Below are positions 25,690 through 34,312 of a stretch of 64,000 nucleotides of DNA, piece by piece. The notes under the pieces are model-generated. The model did not search any database and was not told the DNA's origin. It saw nothing but the letters and a program-made list of their open reading frames with translations. The translations under genes and the position numbers were made by a program. Source of the stretch: Eubacteriaceae bacterium (GTDB lineage Bacteria; Bacillota; Clostridia; Eubacteriales; Anaerofustaceae); NCBI GenBank assembly GCA_009782515.1, contig WRIY01000003.1, positions 1 through 64,000 of the forward strand, given 5' to 3'. The first letter of the stretch is position 1. The number at the start of each line of letters is the position of its first letter.

Positions 25690-26811
25690 ATGCTTTCAGA
25701 AAAATATGCAACAGAGGCCATAGAGCTAAGAGAAGCTCTGCATGCCATGCCTGAACCGGCTCTGCACGAGTTTAAGACACAGGCATTTGTTATGGGCTAC
25801 CTGAAAAGCTTAGGGCTTGACCCACAAGAGTCAGCGGGCACAGGGGCCGTTTGCTATATAGATTTGGCCAAAGCCAGCACGGCAGCTATTAGGGCTGATA
25901 TGGATGCGCTTCCGCTGAATGAGGAGACGGGGCTGGCTTTCGCCTCACAGCACGCAGGATATGCGCATGCATGCGGCCATGACGCTCATATGGCCATGTC
26001 GCTTGCTTATGCAAAAGCAGTAGTTGAGGGCGCTGTATCGCCGGCGCATAATATTCTATTAATGTTTCAGCCGGCTGAAGAAGGCCCTGGCGGCGCTCAG
26101 AGAATGATAAGTGAGGGCATTTTGGAGAAATACGCGGTTGGCCGAGCCTACGGCATTCATCTCCACCCGTCATTTCAGATGGGCGGGTTTTACAGCAAGG
26201 CCGGAGCGTTTTTTGCTGACAGCGTCGAGCTATACTTTAGCGTTGAGGGCAAAGCTGCCCATGGAGCCCAGCCTGAGAATGGCAAGGATGCGCTGCTTGC
26301 AGTGTCGCATTTGGCAATAGCGCTCTCGAGCCTGACAAGCAAGGCGCTCTCGCCGCTTGACAATGGCGTTCTAATGCTTGGGAGGATGGGGGCAGGCGAG
26401 CGGCTTAACATAACAGCAGGAACAGCTTTTCTGGAAGGCTCCTTGCGGACATTTTCTGAAGAATCAAAAAAGGCTGTTATTGGCAGAATATATGAAATTT
26501 GCGATGGAATCGGGCTGGCATTTGGAGTGAAATGCTCTTTTAGCCCTGTGTATTTCTATCCGTGCCTGATTAACGATGCCGAGATTTTCAGGCAAGGGCA
26601 AATTGCTGCAGGCATACAGGAAGCGCCTGTGCAAATGCTGGCAGAAGACTTTGCATACTTTGCGCAAAAAGTGCCAAGCCTTTACGTGCTGCTTGGCATA
26701 AATGACGGATCTGAAAGCCATAGCCACGCCTTGCATTCCCCGAAGTTTGACTTTGACCAAAGTGTGCTTGTGAGAGGCGTTGAGCTGTATGATAAGCTGC
26801 TCGCAGAGTAA
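25690..26811 (+). CDS. M20D family amidohydrolase (N-acyl-amino acid/hippurate hydrolase type)
   Basis: This 373-residue zinc or manganese hydrolase is of the IAA-amino acid/hippurate hydrolase group. Metal-site motifs are ACGHDAHM, FQPAEEGPGG, the GIHLHP segment and LHSPKFDF near the end; the dimerisation domain with AAHGAQPE lies between. It should release an amino acid from an N-acylated form in the cytoplasm. AAGGTGG precedes the ATG and it is coupled to the upstream esterase gene. Confidence 0.88.
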   Translation: MLSEKYATEAIELREALHAMPEPALHEFKTQAFVMGYLKSLGLDPQESAGTGAVCYIDLAKASTAAIRADMDALPLNEETGLAFASQHAGYAHACGHDAHMAMSLAYAKAVVEGAVSPAHNILLMFQPAEEGPGGAQRMISEGILEKYAVGRAYGIHLHPSFQMGGFYSKAGAFFADSVELYFSVEGKAAHGAQPENGKDALLAVSHLAIALSSLTSKALSPLDNGVLMLGRMGAGERLNITAGTAFLEGSLRTFSEESKKAVIGRIYEICDGIGLAFGVKCSFSPVYFYPCLINDAEIFRQGQIAAGIQEAPVQMLAEDFAYFAQKVPSLYVLLGINDGSESHSHALHSPKFDFDQSVLVRGVELYDKLLAE

Positions 26812-26840
26812 AACAGCAAAGCAGCCTGTTTGCCAGCGCG

Positions 26841-27317
26841 TTAACGGGATGTGCTGCTTGCTATAGCTGCATCAACATAGATAAAGTGCTTAACGCCTCC
26901 ATCATCGGTGTTGGCGAGCAAATGCATGGTGCCTGCAGGCTTGTCTACTGAAAAATCATACCGCTCTACAGTGCCGTCTTGCATTGTGAGCACTATCTTT
27001 CCGTCATCTGCGTTAGTGTTGCTGACTTGAAAAGTGGTTGTTGATGCATCTGTTTCAGCAGGCGATATAACTTCGCCATCATCATTGACGGTTTCTTCCT
27101 TGGTTACTATTTGCTCGATAATAGTGCCTTTGCCGTCTTTGCTAAATGCAATGCGCGTTTTGTTATACGATACAGGCCTTGCGTTGACATACACGCTGTC
27201 CAGCTCCCAAGAGCCAACAAGGGCGGAATACGCTTTTTCATGGGCTGTGAATGCCTGGCAGCCCGCAAGCAAAAGCGCGATTATTCCAATAGCAAGCCCG
27301 ATAGATCTCTTATTCAT
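26841..27317 (-). CDS. Small lipoprotein, lipocalin-like
   Basis: This 158-residue protein has a lipoprotein signal and lipobox LLAGC with Cys20. The mature part begins with VGSWELDSVYVN and continues in alternating beta-strand-like segments (SKDGKGTII, TTTFQVSN, KIVLTMQDGTVERYDF), reminiscent of bacterial lipocalin-like domains. The function is unknown; it is probably anchored outside the cytoplasmic membrane. It is last in the leftward yhaO-yhaN-mnmA unit, 33 nt after mnmA. Confidence 0.7.
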   Translation of the reverse strand: MNKRSIGLAIGIIALLLAGCQAFTAHEKAYSALVGSWELDSVYVNARPVSYNKTRIAFSKDGKGTIIEQIVTKEETVNDDGEVISPAETDASTTTFQVSNTNADDGKIVLTMQDGTVERYDFSVDKPAGTMHLLANTDDGGVKHFIYVDAAIASSTSR

Positions 27318-27350
27318 ATTATCCGCCTTTCCATACTTCAGAAATAACTT

Positions 27351-28427
27351 TTAGTTTTGTGCAAGCTCAATCGACTTTCCAATTATAGCACCGCCCAAGC
27401 ATGTTTCATTCATGTAAAAAGCTCCCACCTGGCCGGGCGCAACCCCCGCTTGCGGAGCGTCAAAGGCAACGGACACATGATTTGGCTGTATGCGAACGCT
27501 CGCAGGGGTTTCAGCCTGCATATAGCGGTGCTTTACAGTGCATCTTACGATTTGGGGGCGCATGGGGTTGACAAAATGAACCTCGCCTGAAGTAAAGCCG
27601 GAGCTAAACAGCCTCGGGTTTGCCTCGCCTTCAGCTGCGAAGAGAACATTGCTCTCCAGCTCCTTTGATACAACATACCAGCGCTCGCCTCCGCCTCTGT
27701 TGCCAATGCCAAGGCCCTTGCGCTGGCCGATAGTGTAGTACATCAGCCCATTGTGCTCGCCTATCTTTTCTCCGGAGTCAGCATCTATGATATCGCCCTT
27801 TTGGGCAGGCAGGTACCTTGACAAAAATTCGCGAAAATTCCTTTCGCCGATAAAGCATATCCCGGTAGAATCCTTCTTGCCGGCTACACTAAGCCCAAGC
27901 TTGCCAGCAATTTGCCTCACTTCGCTCTTTTGCATTTCGCCTAGAGGAAAGATTGCTTTGGCAAGCTGCTTCTCAGACAAAAAGCTTAAGAAATAGCTTT
28001 GGTCTTTGCGCTCGTCAACTCCCTTTAGCAGGCTGTGGCGCTCTCCGTCAAAGGCGATCCTGGCGTAATGGCCTGTAGCTATTTTCTCAGCGCCCAGGCA
28101 TGAGTGCGCATAATCCCAAAAAGCTGCAAACTTTATTTCTTTGTTGCACAATACATCAGGATTGGGAGTTCTGCCCATCTTGTATTCATACAGGAAATTT
28201 TCGAAAACACGATCCCAGTATTCTTTTTCGAAGCCGACTGAATAAAATGGTATGCCCAGCTTTAGGCATACCGATCTTGCGTCAATATAGTCTTGCTCAG
28301 CCGGGCAGCCGGGCTCGTCCCAGTTTTTCATAAATACTGCCGTAACGCTATGGCCGGCTTCTTTTAGCAAATGCGCGGCAACGGCTGAGTCTACGCCGCC
28401 GGACACTCCAACTGTTATTTGTGCCAT
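27351..28427 (-). CDS. mnmA: tRNA-specific 2-thiouridylase MnmA
   Basis: MnmA thiolates uridine 34 of tRNAs for Lys, Glu and Gln, using ATP and relayed sulfur. The 358-residue protein shows the PP-loop SGGVDSAVA, the first catalytic Cys in NPDVLCN, the second in STGICFIGERNF, and a C-terminal beta-barrel with YYTIGQRKGLGIG. It begins one base after the yhaN stop codon, so it is translated from the same message. Confidence 0.95.
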   Translation of the reverse strand: MAQITVGVSGGVDSAVAAHLLKEAGHSVTAVFMKNWDEPGCPAEQDYIDARSVCLKLGIPFYSVGFEKEYWDRVFENFLYEYKMGRTPNPDVLCNKEIKFAAFWDYAHSCLGAEKIATGHYARIAFDGERHSLLKGVDERKDQSYFLSFLSEKQLAKAIFPLGEMQKSEVRQIAGKLGLSVAGKKDSTGICFIGERNFREFLSRYLPAQKGDIIDADSGEKIGEHNGLMYYTIGQRKGLGIGNRGGGERWYVVSKELESNVLFAAEGEANPRLFSSGFTSGEVHFVNPMRPQIVRCTVKHRYMQAETPASVRIQPNHVSVAFDAPQAGVAPGQVGAFYMNETCLGGAIIGKSIELAQN

Positions 28428-28428
28428 G

Positions 28429-30918
28429 CTAATTTATGCTAATCAAATTGCTTTCTGCCTGCCTGCGCGGCTGCGCTGTTTTCGACAGGTTTACAAAGTT
28501 GTAGTAATAGTTCTTTTCGTCAAGCGCAAGCTTTTCCGCTTTGCGGCATGTAAAGATGATGATCTGGCGGTCTTTTGACTTTTCATACAGGAGGTTGAGA
28601 ATATTTGACAGCCTCTGATCGTCGTATTGCAGCATGCAGTCATCAAGGAATACAGGGATCGTCTTATCCTTGATTATTAAATCCATTATTGCAAAACGCA
28701 CACAGAAGTACAGCTGGTCAATTGTTCCGCCTGAGAGCGAGGAAATATCGATAAGCTGGCCAAGCTCCTGATCTTCAACTTTTATCTGCATGTTGTCATT
28801 GACCTGGACGCGGGTATACTTTCCTTTAGTTATCTCAGAAATCATATTTGATACATACTCATTGAACGCGTCAGCGAATGTATGCTGTATGTCTTTGCTG
28901 AGAAGCTCAATCTTTTCGATTGCGAGAGTATAGCTCTTTAAGTCTGCTTCGAATTCCCCAATCCTGCTCTTTGTTTTTACGATTTCTTCGACTATTTCGT
29001 TTAGCTGCCGCACAGAGCTTTCAGTCTGGGCGATGTTGGCGCGCAGCGCAGCTATCTCGCCGCTTATTCTGAGGATCTCGTCTGAGTTTTGCTCAAGGGC
29101 AATATCAAGCGATACAGCCTCTGATGAGCTTGGCTCGATTCCATATTCAAGCGCCTTTGCTGCTTCCTGCTGCAGGGCTTTCACAGGCATTCCGGCGAGC
29201 AGGTTTTCCATATTCTTTAAGTTGGACTCAAGCCTTGCTTTGGCTACTGCCTTTTCTTTTATGGACATGACAGCGTATTTAAAGCTTTCTATGCTTGGGG
29301 CCCCTGCATGGCTGACTATCTGCGAAATTCGCGCTGTCAGTTCGTCAATTTCCTCAGTTACTGAAATAATGCGCTCATTTATGTCATTTAGCGAGCCCAT
29401 GCTTACTGAGATCTGTGTTTCCATCTCAGTAATGCGGCTGTTGATGTCTTGGGAGCCGGTTAAGTAGTCTACAAGCTCCTTCACGCTCTTGGTGCCGTAC
29501 TTGCTTCTTATCTGCTCAATGTCCAGCTCGCACATGAGAAGCATATTCATAGTCCTGCTCATCACGGTGTCATATTTCTCAAACTCGTCTTCGATTTTAT
29601 TTCGGCGCCTGTTTGAGACAGCCCACATCCCGAGCAGGGATATTCCTGCTATTGCGCTTATTATGCCGGCATATAGCAGATAAGTGTGCTCAAGCGGGAA
29701 AAACAGTATTATTGCAAACACAGCGATTATGCTGGCGATTGTTCCGCTGAAGCTAAACAGCTTTTGCTGCTTTCTTATCTTTTCATACCGGGATTCTATT
29801 GTTGTGTCTTCGTTGGCATTCTTTTCGGCTGTAAGGGCTTCGATCTTTCTTAGCGAATTGTCAAGAATTGCCTTGTCTTCGAGCATGCCGTCAATGGATG
29901 AATTTGTAACCGAAGCATTCGCCTGCTCAAGCTGCGTCTCGTAAACGCTGACTGCGCGCTCGATCTCTGTTCTTTGGCTAAGAAGCTCGCTGTGCTGCTT
30001 TGTGGCTATTTCCAGCTGTATGTTTGCTTTGTCAAACTCGTTTGCGGCTTCTTCGCTTATTTCTGCGTGTGAATTAATTGCTTCATCAAGCCCTTCATTT
30101 TCTGACTGAAGAGCCATATACTTTTCATGCCGCGAGAGCATCTGCGAGAGGCGCAGCTTTTCTTTCAGCTCGCTGGCTTCGCCTTTTTGCTGTTGAGAGG
30201 ACCTCAGCTCATTTTCAAGCCTGCTTATTTCTATGTAGCGCTGTTTGTTTTCTTCATGCGCTTCCTCAGCGGCAACCCGCTCTTCCTCAAGTTCTGAAAG
30301 CCTTAGGGCATCTTTGCCAAGCACTGTTTTCGGGGAGGAGTGGGAACCGATTATTGCAATTTTGCTTTGCAGCTGCTCAATTGCCGCTTTAAGCGAAACG
30401 CCTGATGAATGGGTGCCGCTCGTGTCTGCAAACAGATCGCTTATTTCCTTAACCAGCCCCTTGTCTGTAATATTGGATAGCTGGCCAATCGAAACGGTGT
30501 TTTTAAACAGCACATTGTTTATTGGTATGTGCTTATTTGCTTTTGGCATTTTGTAGGAGAAGTCGAAATCGAGCATGTCGCTCAGGTCAGCTCCACTGAC
30601 ATCGTCATACAGCTTGATGCTCTCATTGTTTTTGGAGAAGCTTCTCTCAAGGCGGTAGCGCCTGTTATTCTTCTCATAGACAATGACGCCTTTGTAGTCC
30701 TGACCATTCCATGGCGTAAATTTCGCATAGTCGAGAGTGTAAAGCTTGTTTTTTGAGTACGGTTTGAAAAATCCGAAAAACATGCCCTCAATAAACTTAT
30801 GCATAGTCGTCTTTCCAGATTCGTTTCCGCCATATATCAAGTTGAGCCCTGGCTTGAGAGACACCTTCTTATTAATAAACTTGCCAAAAGCTATGAGGTA
30901 AAGCTCATTAATTATCAT
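28429..30918 (-). CDS. yhaN: YhaN-like Rad50/SbcC-type ATPase with central membrane hairpin
   Basis: This 829-residue protein has an ABC-type ATPase head split over both ends: Walker A GGNESGKTT (30-38) at the N-terminus, and signature LSGGTIDQLYF plus Walker B VFLDDCMLQYDD at the C-terminus. Long coiled-coil arms run between about residues 205 and 385 and again after 445. In the exact middle, residues about 388-408 and 421-444 are two hydrophobic segments separated by a short PLEHTY turn, with a positively charged NRRRN after the second. Rad50 and SbcC have a CxxC zinc hook there; no CxxC exists here. The protein probably dimerises at the membrane and works with the YhaO-like partner encoded just upstream (4-nt overlap) in DNA end or chromosome handling. 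Confidence 0.85.
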   Translation of the reverse strand: MIINELYLIAFGKFINKKVSLKPGLNLIYGGNESGKTTMHKFIEGMFFGFFKPYSKNKLYTLDYAKFTPWNGQDYKGVIVYEKNNRRYRLERSFSKNNESIKLYDDVSGADLSDMLDFDFSYKMPKANKHIPINNVLFKNTVSIGQLSNITDKGLVKEISDLFADTSGTHSSGVSLKAAIEQLQSKIAIIGSHSSPKTVLGKDALRLSELEEERVAAEEAHEENKQRYIEISRLENELRSSQQQKGEASELKEKLRLSQMLSRHEKYMALQSENEGLDEAINSHAEISEEAANEFDKANIQLEIATKQHSELLSQRTEIERAVSVYETQLEQANASVTNSSIDGMLEDKAILDNSLRKIEALTAEKNANEDTTIESRYEKIRKQQKLFSFSGTIASIIAVFAIILFFPLEHTYLLYAGIISAIAGISLLGMWAVSNRRRNKIEDEFEKYDTVMSRTMNMLLMCELDIEQIRSKYGTKSVKELVDYLTGSQDINSRITEMETQISVSMGSLNDINERIISVTEEIDELTARISQIVSHAGAPSIESFKYAVMSIKEKAVAKARLESNLKNMENLLAGMPVKALQQEAAKALEYGIEPSSSEAVSLDIALEQNSDEILRISGEIAALRANIAQTESSVRQLNEIVEEIVKTKSRIGEFEADLKSYTLAIEKIELLSKDIQHTFADAFNEYVSNMISEITKGKYTRVQVNDNMQIKVEDQELGQLIDISSLSGGTIDQLYFCVRFAIMDLIIKDKTIPVFLDDCMLQYDDQRLSNILNLLYEKSKDRQIIIFTCRKAEKLALDEKNYYYNFVNLSKTAQPRRQAESNLISIN

Positions 30919-32006
30919 ACGTTTTCCTTTAAGCTTCCTTCTTGCCTGTAAAGCAGCGCTTCAAGGCCGGATAAAAGCGCCTTGTACGCGATAGGGTCTT
31001 TTGTGGCATCCTGGGTCAAAGAGTATATAAATTTGCCAATTATATTGTCTTTGTTGTCCTGATAAATCTTTTTTATATCGTAATCAGGAACAGTTCGGTC
31101 GTAATAGTCAACACTGTAAAAATCATCCATGAAATCATCCATTATCTCAGTGATATCAATTAAAGGATGCTTTATTCCGGTAAATACAAGCCTGTAAACA
31201 TGCTTTGGCATGCCGTCTCCGCAGGCTTGTCTCACTTGGGACTTAATTAGCTCTTCGTTCATGTCCGAGGTTATCTTTAGCTGAAGCGTTGCAAATTCTC
31301 GCCTGTTAGAGACCATAAATGACAGTGAAAGCTTCTTTTCCTCGAAAACGCCAGTAACATACCCATGCCGGCCTTCTTCGCCAAAGTTCAGCGGCTCTGG
31401 GCTCCCTGAATAAAAAATGTTGTTCTTCACTTGCGTAGCTTTATGGACATGCCCGAGAGCGGCATAGTCAAAGCCTATCGACGCAAGCATTTCCTCACTG
31501 ATCGGCAGATAGTCTGAACTGTTTGTAAGATCGCAGTGAAGGCACAAGAGATTAATTCTATCTTTATCAAGCGGCCTAAATGAAAACGGCAGTTCAGCAT
31601 AACGGTTTTTTTCCCATCCAAACCCATGTACCGAAGTGTTGAGCTCAGGTATGTACACTTCCTCATATTGCCTAAAGATATGCGTATTCTGCGGTAGTTG
31701 CACTATATTGTAGTATGATTCCCCGATTAGGGAGTCTGCATCGCCTGGTGCGATAAAAACTCGAGTGCTTGGAATAGAGGATAAGGCATCAATTATGCGC
31801 TTAATGTCAGACACACGGGCATATGCCGCTTCAAAAATATCTCCAGGCAAAAGGAGAATGTCAGCATTTTCCTTCTCACAGGTGCTTATAATATTGTGAA
31901 ATGTATCCCATAACTGTTCGCGATGGGCGTTGGCAATTTCAGATTTTAGCGCTGTGGTTATGAAACCTGAACACAGATGGAAGTCGGCTGCATGTATGAA
32001 TTTCAA
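30915..32006 (-). CDS. yhaO: YhaO/SbcD-type metallophosphoesterase with degenerate GNHD motif
   Basis: This 363-residue Mre11/SbcD-like protein partners the YhaN-like ATPase. Present motifs are ADFH (Asp8, His10), PGDIF (Asp56), LHCD (His157) and GHVH (His185-188 region). The motif that should read GNHD reads GDAD (88-91): the metal-bridging Asn is Asp and the catalytic proton-donor His is Ala. Nuclease chemistry may therefore be lost or changed. TTG 32006 is taken as start because AAGGGGTGAT lies 6 nt upstream; an in-frame TTG at 32027 lacks one. Its stop overlaps the yhaN start. Confidence 0.85.
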   Translation of the reverse strand: MKFIHAADFHLCSGFITTALKSEIANAHREQLWDTFHNIISTCEKENADILLLPGDIFEAAYARVSDIKRIIDALSSIPSTRVFIAPGDADSLIGESYYNIVQLPQNTHIFRQYEEVYIPELNTSVHGFGWEKNRYAELPFSFRPLDKDRINLLCLHCDLTNSSDYLPISEEMLASIGFDYAALGHVHKATQVKNNIFYSGSPEPLNFGEEGRHGYVTGVFEEKKLSLSFMVSNRREFATLQLKITSDMNEELIKSQVRQACGDGMPKHVYRLVFTGIKHPLIDITEIMDDFMDDFYSVDYYDRTVPDYDIKKIYQDNKDNIIGKFIYSLTQDATKDPIAYKALLSGLEALLYRQEGSLKENV

Positions 32007-32090
32007 AGCATCACCCCTTCTTTTCAAGCGTTAGAATATTGTATAATATTATAGCGCACTTACGGCGTCTTTTAAAGCATTGAGGCCAAA

Positions 32091-32771
32091 ATGAGCAAAG
32101 ATACTATATTGATAGTAGATGACGACACTAAAATACAAAGAATACTAAACCTTCAGCTTACCCATAACGGCTATGAAACGCGCCTTGCCCAAACAGGAAC
32201 CCAGGCGCTTGAGCTTTTCGAGGCAGACAGCTCAATAGGCCTTGTGTTGCTGGATATAATGCTGCCTGAGATCGATGGCATAAGCCTGTGCCATAAATTT
32301 AAAAAGATTAATTCGGAAACAAAGATTCTTATTGTCTCAGCAAAAGACAAGTCAAAGGATGTCATTGAGGGCCTGGACTCCGGAGCTGATGACTATATAA
32401 AAAAACCGTTTGTTTTTGATGAGCTTCTTGCAAGAATCAGGGCGAACCTCAGAAAACCGGCAAACAGCGCCAGCGTGCCGGTGCTTTCATATAAAGACCT
32501 GGAAATAGATGTCAACTCCTTTTCTGTAAAGCGGGGCTCTGATTCAATTGAGCTTTCCCGCACGGAATTTGACCTTTTGCATTATCTCGTGCTTAACAAC
32601 AACCTTGTGCAAAGCAGGGAGCAAATTCTAGACAGGGTTTGGGGATATGCCTATTACGGCAGCAATAATATAGTTGATGTATATATAAAGTACCTTCGCG
32701 ACAAGGTCGACAGGAATTACAGCGACAAGCTTATTCAAACAGTAAGGGGAAGAGGCTATGTCGTCCGCTAA
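32091..32771 (+). CDS. OmpR-family response regulator
   Basis: The 226-residue protein has a receiver domain with the acidic pocket DDD (10-12), phospho-acceptor Asp55 in LLDIMLPE and the conserved Lys in KKPF. The C-terminal winged helix ends in VRGRGYVVR, the OmpR/PhoB DNA-binding wing. It overlaps the sensor kinase gene by 14 nt, so both are translated from one message. A TATAAT at 32042-32047 is a possible -10. The targets are unknown; no adjacent transporter or cell-wall gene indicates the stimulus. Confidence 0.92.
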   Translation: MSKDTILIVDDDTKIQRILNLQLTHNGYETRLAQTGTQALELFEADSSIGLVLLDIMLPEIDGISLCHKFKKINSETKILIVSAKDKSKDVIEGLDSGADDYIKKPFVFDELLARIRANLRKPANSASVPVLSYKDLEIDVNSFSVKRGSDSIELSRTEFDLLHYLVLNNNLVQSREQILDRVWGYAYYGSNNIVDVYIKYLRDKVDRNYSDKLIQTVRGRGYVVR

Positions 32772-34224
32772 AAAAAACCGCGCGCCAATTGCGGCATTTC
32801 ACCCTGAAAAACTGTACAGGCGCATAAATATATCTTTTAGCGTAATGGCAGTGTCAGTAGTGGCTGTAGGCCTGCTGCTGACACTGCTTGCTTGTATCGT
32901 TTGGTTTACTGCATACAACCGCAGCCGGTTTGTTTCGTTTAGCCAAACAGCTTCTGAAATGGCTTTTAGCGCCCTGGCGCGCCAATCAGAGGAGAACGGC
33001 CCTGCGCTGTCGCTGCAGGCAGCATTTACGCCGCAATTCAATGCTTACCTCAACGAAAACCGAAGCATCAGCGTGTACCTGCAATACGGCCCTGCCTACA
33101 AGACAAACAATGATGATTTTTTGCGCATAATTTCAGACTTCAGATCCCATAGCCAGGATCTGTCCCAGAAGGCTATGCCAACGAGGTTTTCATACAAGCG
33201 CGAAACCCACTACTACCTTTCGTTTTCAAAATATATTAATGGCTACATAGCCATTGCATCCTTTGTTGTCAGCATACAGTTTAACTACTTATACGCAGCG
33301 ATTGTCGCAACAACCATCGGCATCTGCCTCATGTGCGTTATGGGGTTCGTGTTCGGGCTGGGCAGCCTTGTTGCAAGGCGGGCGCTTTCGCCTCTTGCAA
33401 GCATTGCAGCATCCGTGCGAAATGTTACAGAGATGAACATGCTTATGCCGTTTGCGCTTGATGAGAGCTCAAGCAGCGAGGTGGATATGCTTTTAATTGA
33501 GCTCAACCACATGCTTATCAGGCTTGAAAGCGCATTCGAAGAGCAAAAGCGGTTTGTTTCCGATGTTTCCCATGAGCTGCGCATACCGCTCACTATCATT
33601 CAGGGATATATAGACATCCTGACGAGCTGGGGCTTAGATGACAAAAAGCTTGCCAGAGAGTCTCTGTCATCTATCAATGATGAGATACTCAACATGAGGA
33701 TGCTTGTGGACAAGCTTCTTTTCCTGCAGAATCTTGGCAGCGGAAATATCGAGCTGAACATGAATGAAATTTCTCTTGCCCCATTTGTCAAAAAAATAGC
33801 CAGCGAAGCCGAAATGCTCGGCTCCGGCCATAAATTCGTCCAGCAAGGCAGAGGCAGGGATATTGCCATATATGCAGACAGGGTTTTGCTGGAGCAGTCT
33901 ATGCGCGCTGCTATTGACAATGCTGTCAAATATTCAAATCCCGAGAGCCGCATAACCATCGGCTATGAGCTGGAGCGGGGCAAAGCCGCCCTCTTCGTTC
34001 GCGACACAGGCGCCGGCATCCCGAAAGAGCACCTTGGCAAGGTCAAAGAGCGCTTTTACAGAGTAGATCGCGCCAGATCAAAAACTACAGGCGGCAGCGG
34101 CCTTGGCCTTTCAATAATAGACGCTTCAATCAAAGCGATGGGCGGGGAATTTGCCATCGATTCCGTCGAGGGCAAAGGCACCAGCGCCAAATTCATCTTT
34201 GCTGTATATAAGCAAAAGCAGTAA
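32758..34224 (+). CDS. Sensor histidine kinase
   Basis: This 488-residue membrane kinase has transmembrane segments at about 28-52 and 176-203, flanking an extracellular sensor of some 120 residues, then a HAMP linker. The dimerisation/phospho-acceptor H-box is FVSDVSHELRIPLTI (His272). ATP-binding N, G1 and G2 boxes follow (AIDNAVKYSN, DTGAGIP, GGSGLGLSI). It should phosphorylate the response regulator encoded upstream. The sensor domain has no recognised fold or ligand motif. Confidence 0.92.
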   Translation: MSSAKKNRAPIAAFHPEKLYRRINISFSVMAVSVVAVGLLLTLLACIVWFTAYNRSRFVSFSQTASEMAFSALARQSEENGPALSLQAAFTPQFNAYLNENRSISVYLQYGPAYKTNNDDFLRIISDFRSHSQDLSQKAMPTRFSYKRETHYYLSFSKYINGYIAIASFVVSIQFNYLYAAIVATTIGICLMCVMGFVFGLGSLVARRALSPLASIAASVRNVTEMNMLMPFALDESSSSEVDMLLIELNHMLIRLESAFEEQKRFVSDVSHELRIPLTIIQGYIDILTSWGLDDKKLARESLSSINDEILNMRMLVDKLLFLQNLGSGNIELNMNEISLAPFVKKIASEAEMLGSGHKFVQQGRGRDIAIYADRVLLEQSMRAAIDNAVKYSNPESRITIGYELERGKAALFVRDTGAGIPKEHLGKVKERFYRVDRARSKTTGGSGLGLSIIDASIKAMGGEFAIDSVEGKGTSAKFIFAVYKQKQ

Positions 34225-34233
34225 ACAAAAAGC

Positions 34234-34269
34234 TTGCCTTTCTGAAAATAGAATGTATAATTATGCATA
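34234..34269 (+). promoter_or_regulatory. argC promoter overlapped by an ARG-box-like palindrome
   Basis: TTGCCT (34234-34239), 16 nt and TATAAT (34256-34261) form a promoter. The -10 lies inside AATGTATAATTATGCATA (34252-34269), which matches the ArgR operator form TGAATwwwwATTCA with two changes. Repression of argCJBD by an ArgR/AhrC regulator with arginine is therefore likely, by analogy. Confidence 0.55.
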
Positions 34270-34312
34270 AGCACGCATAATATTTCATAACGCGGGCTAC
34301 GAGAGGCAATAA

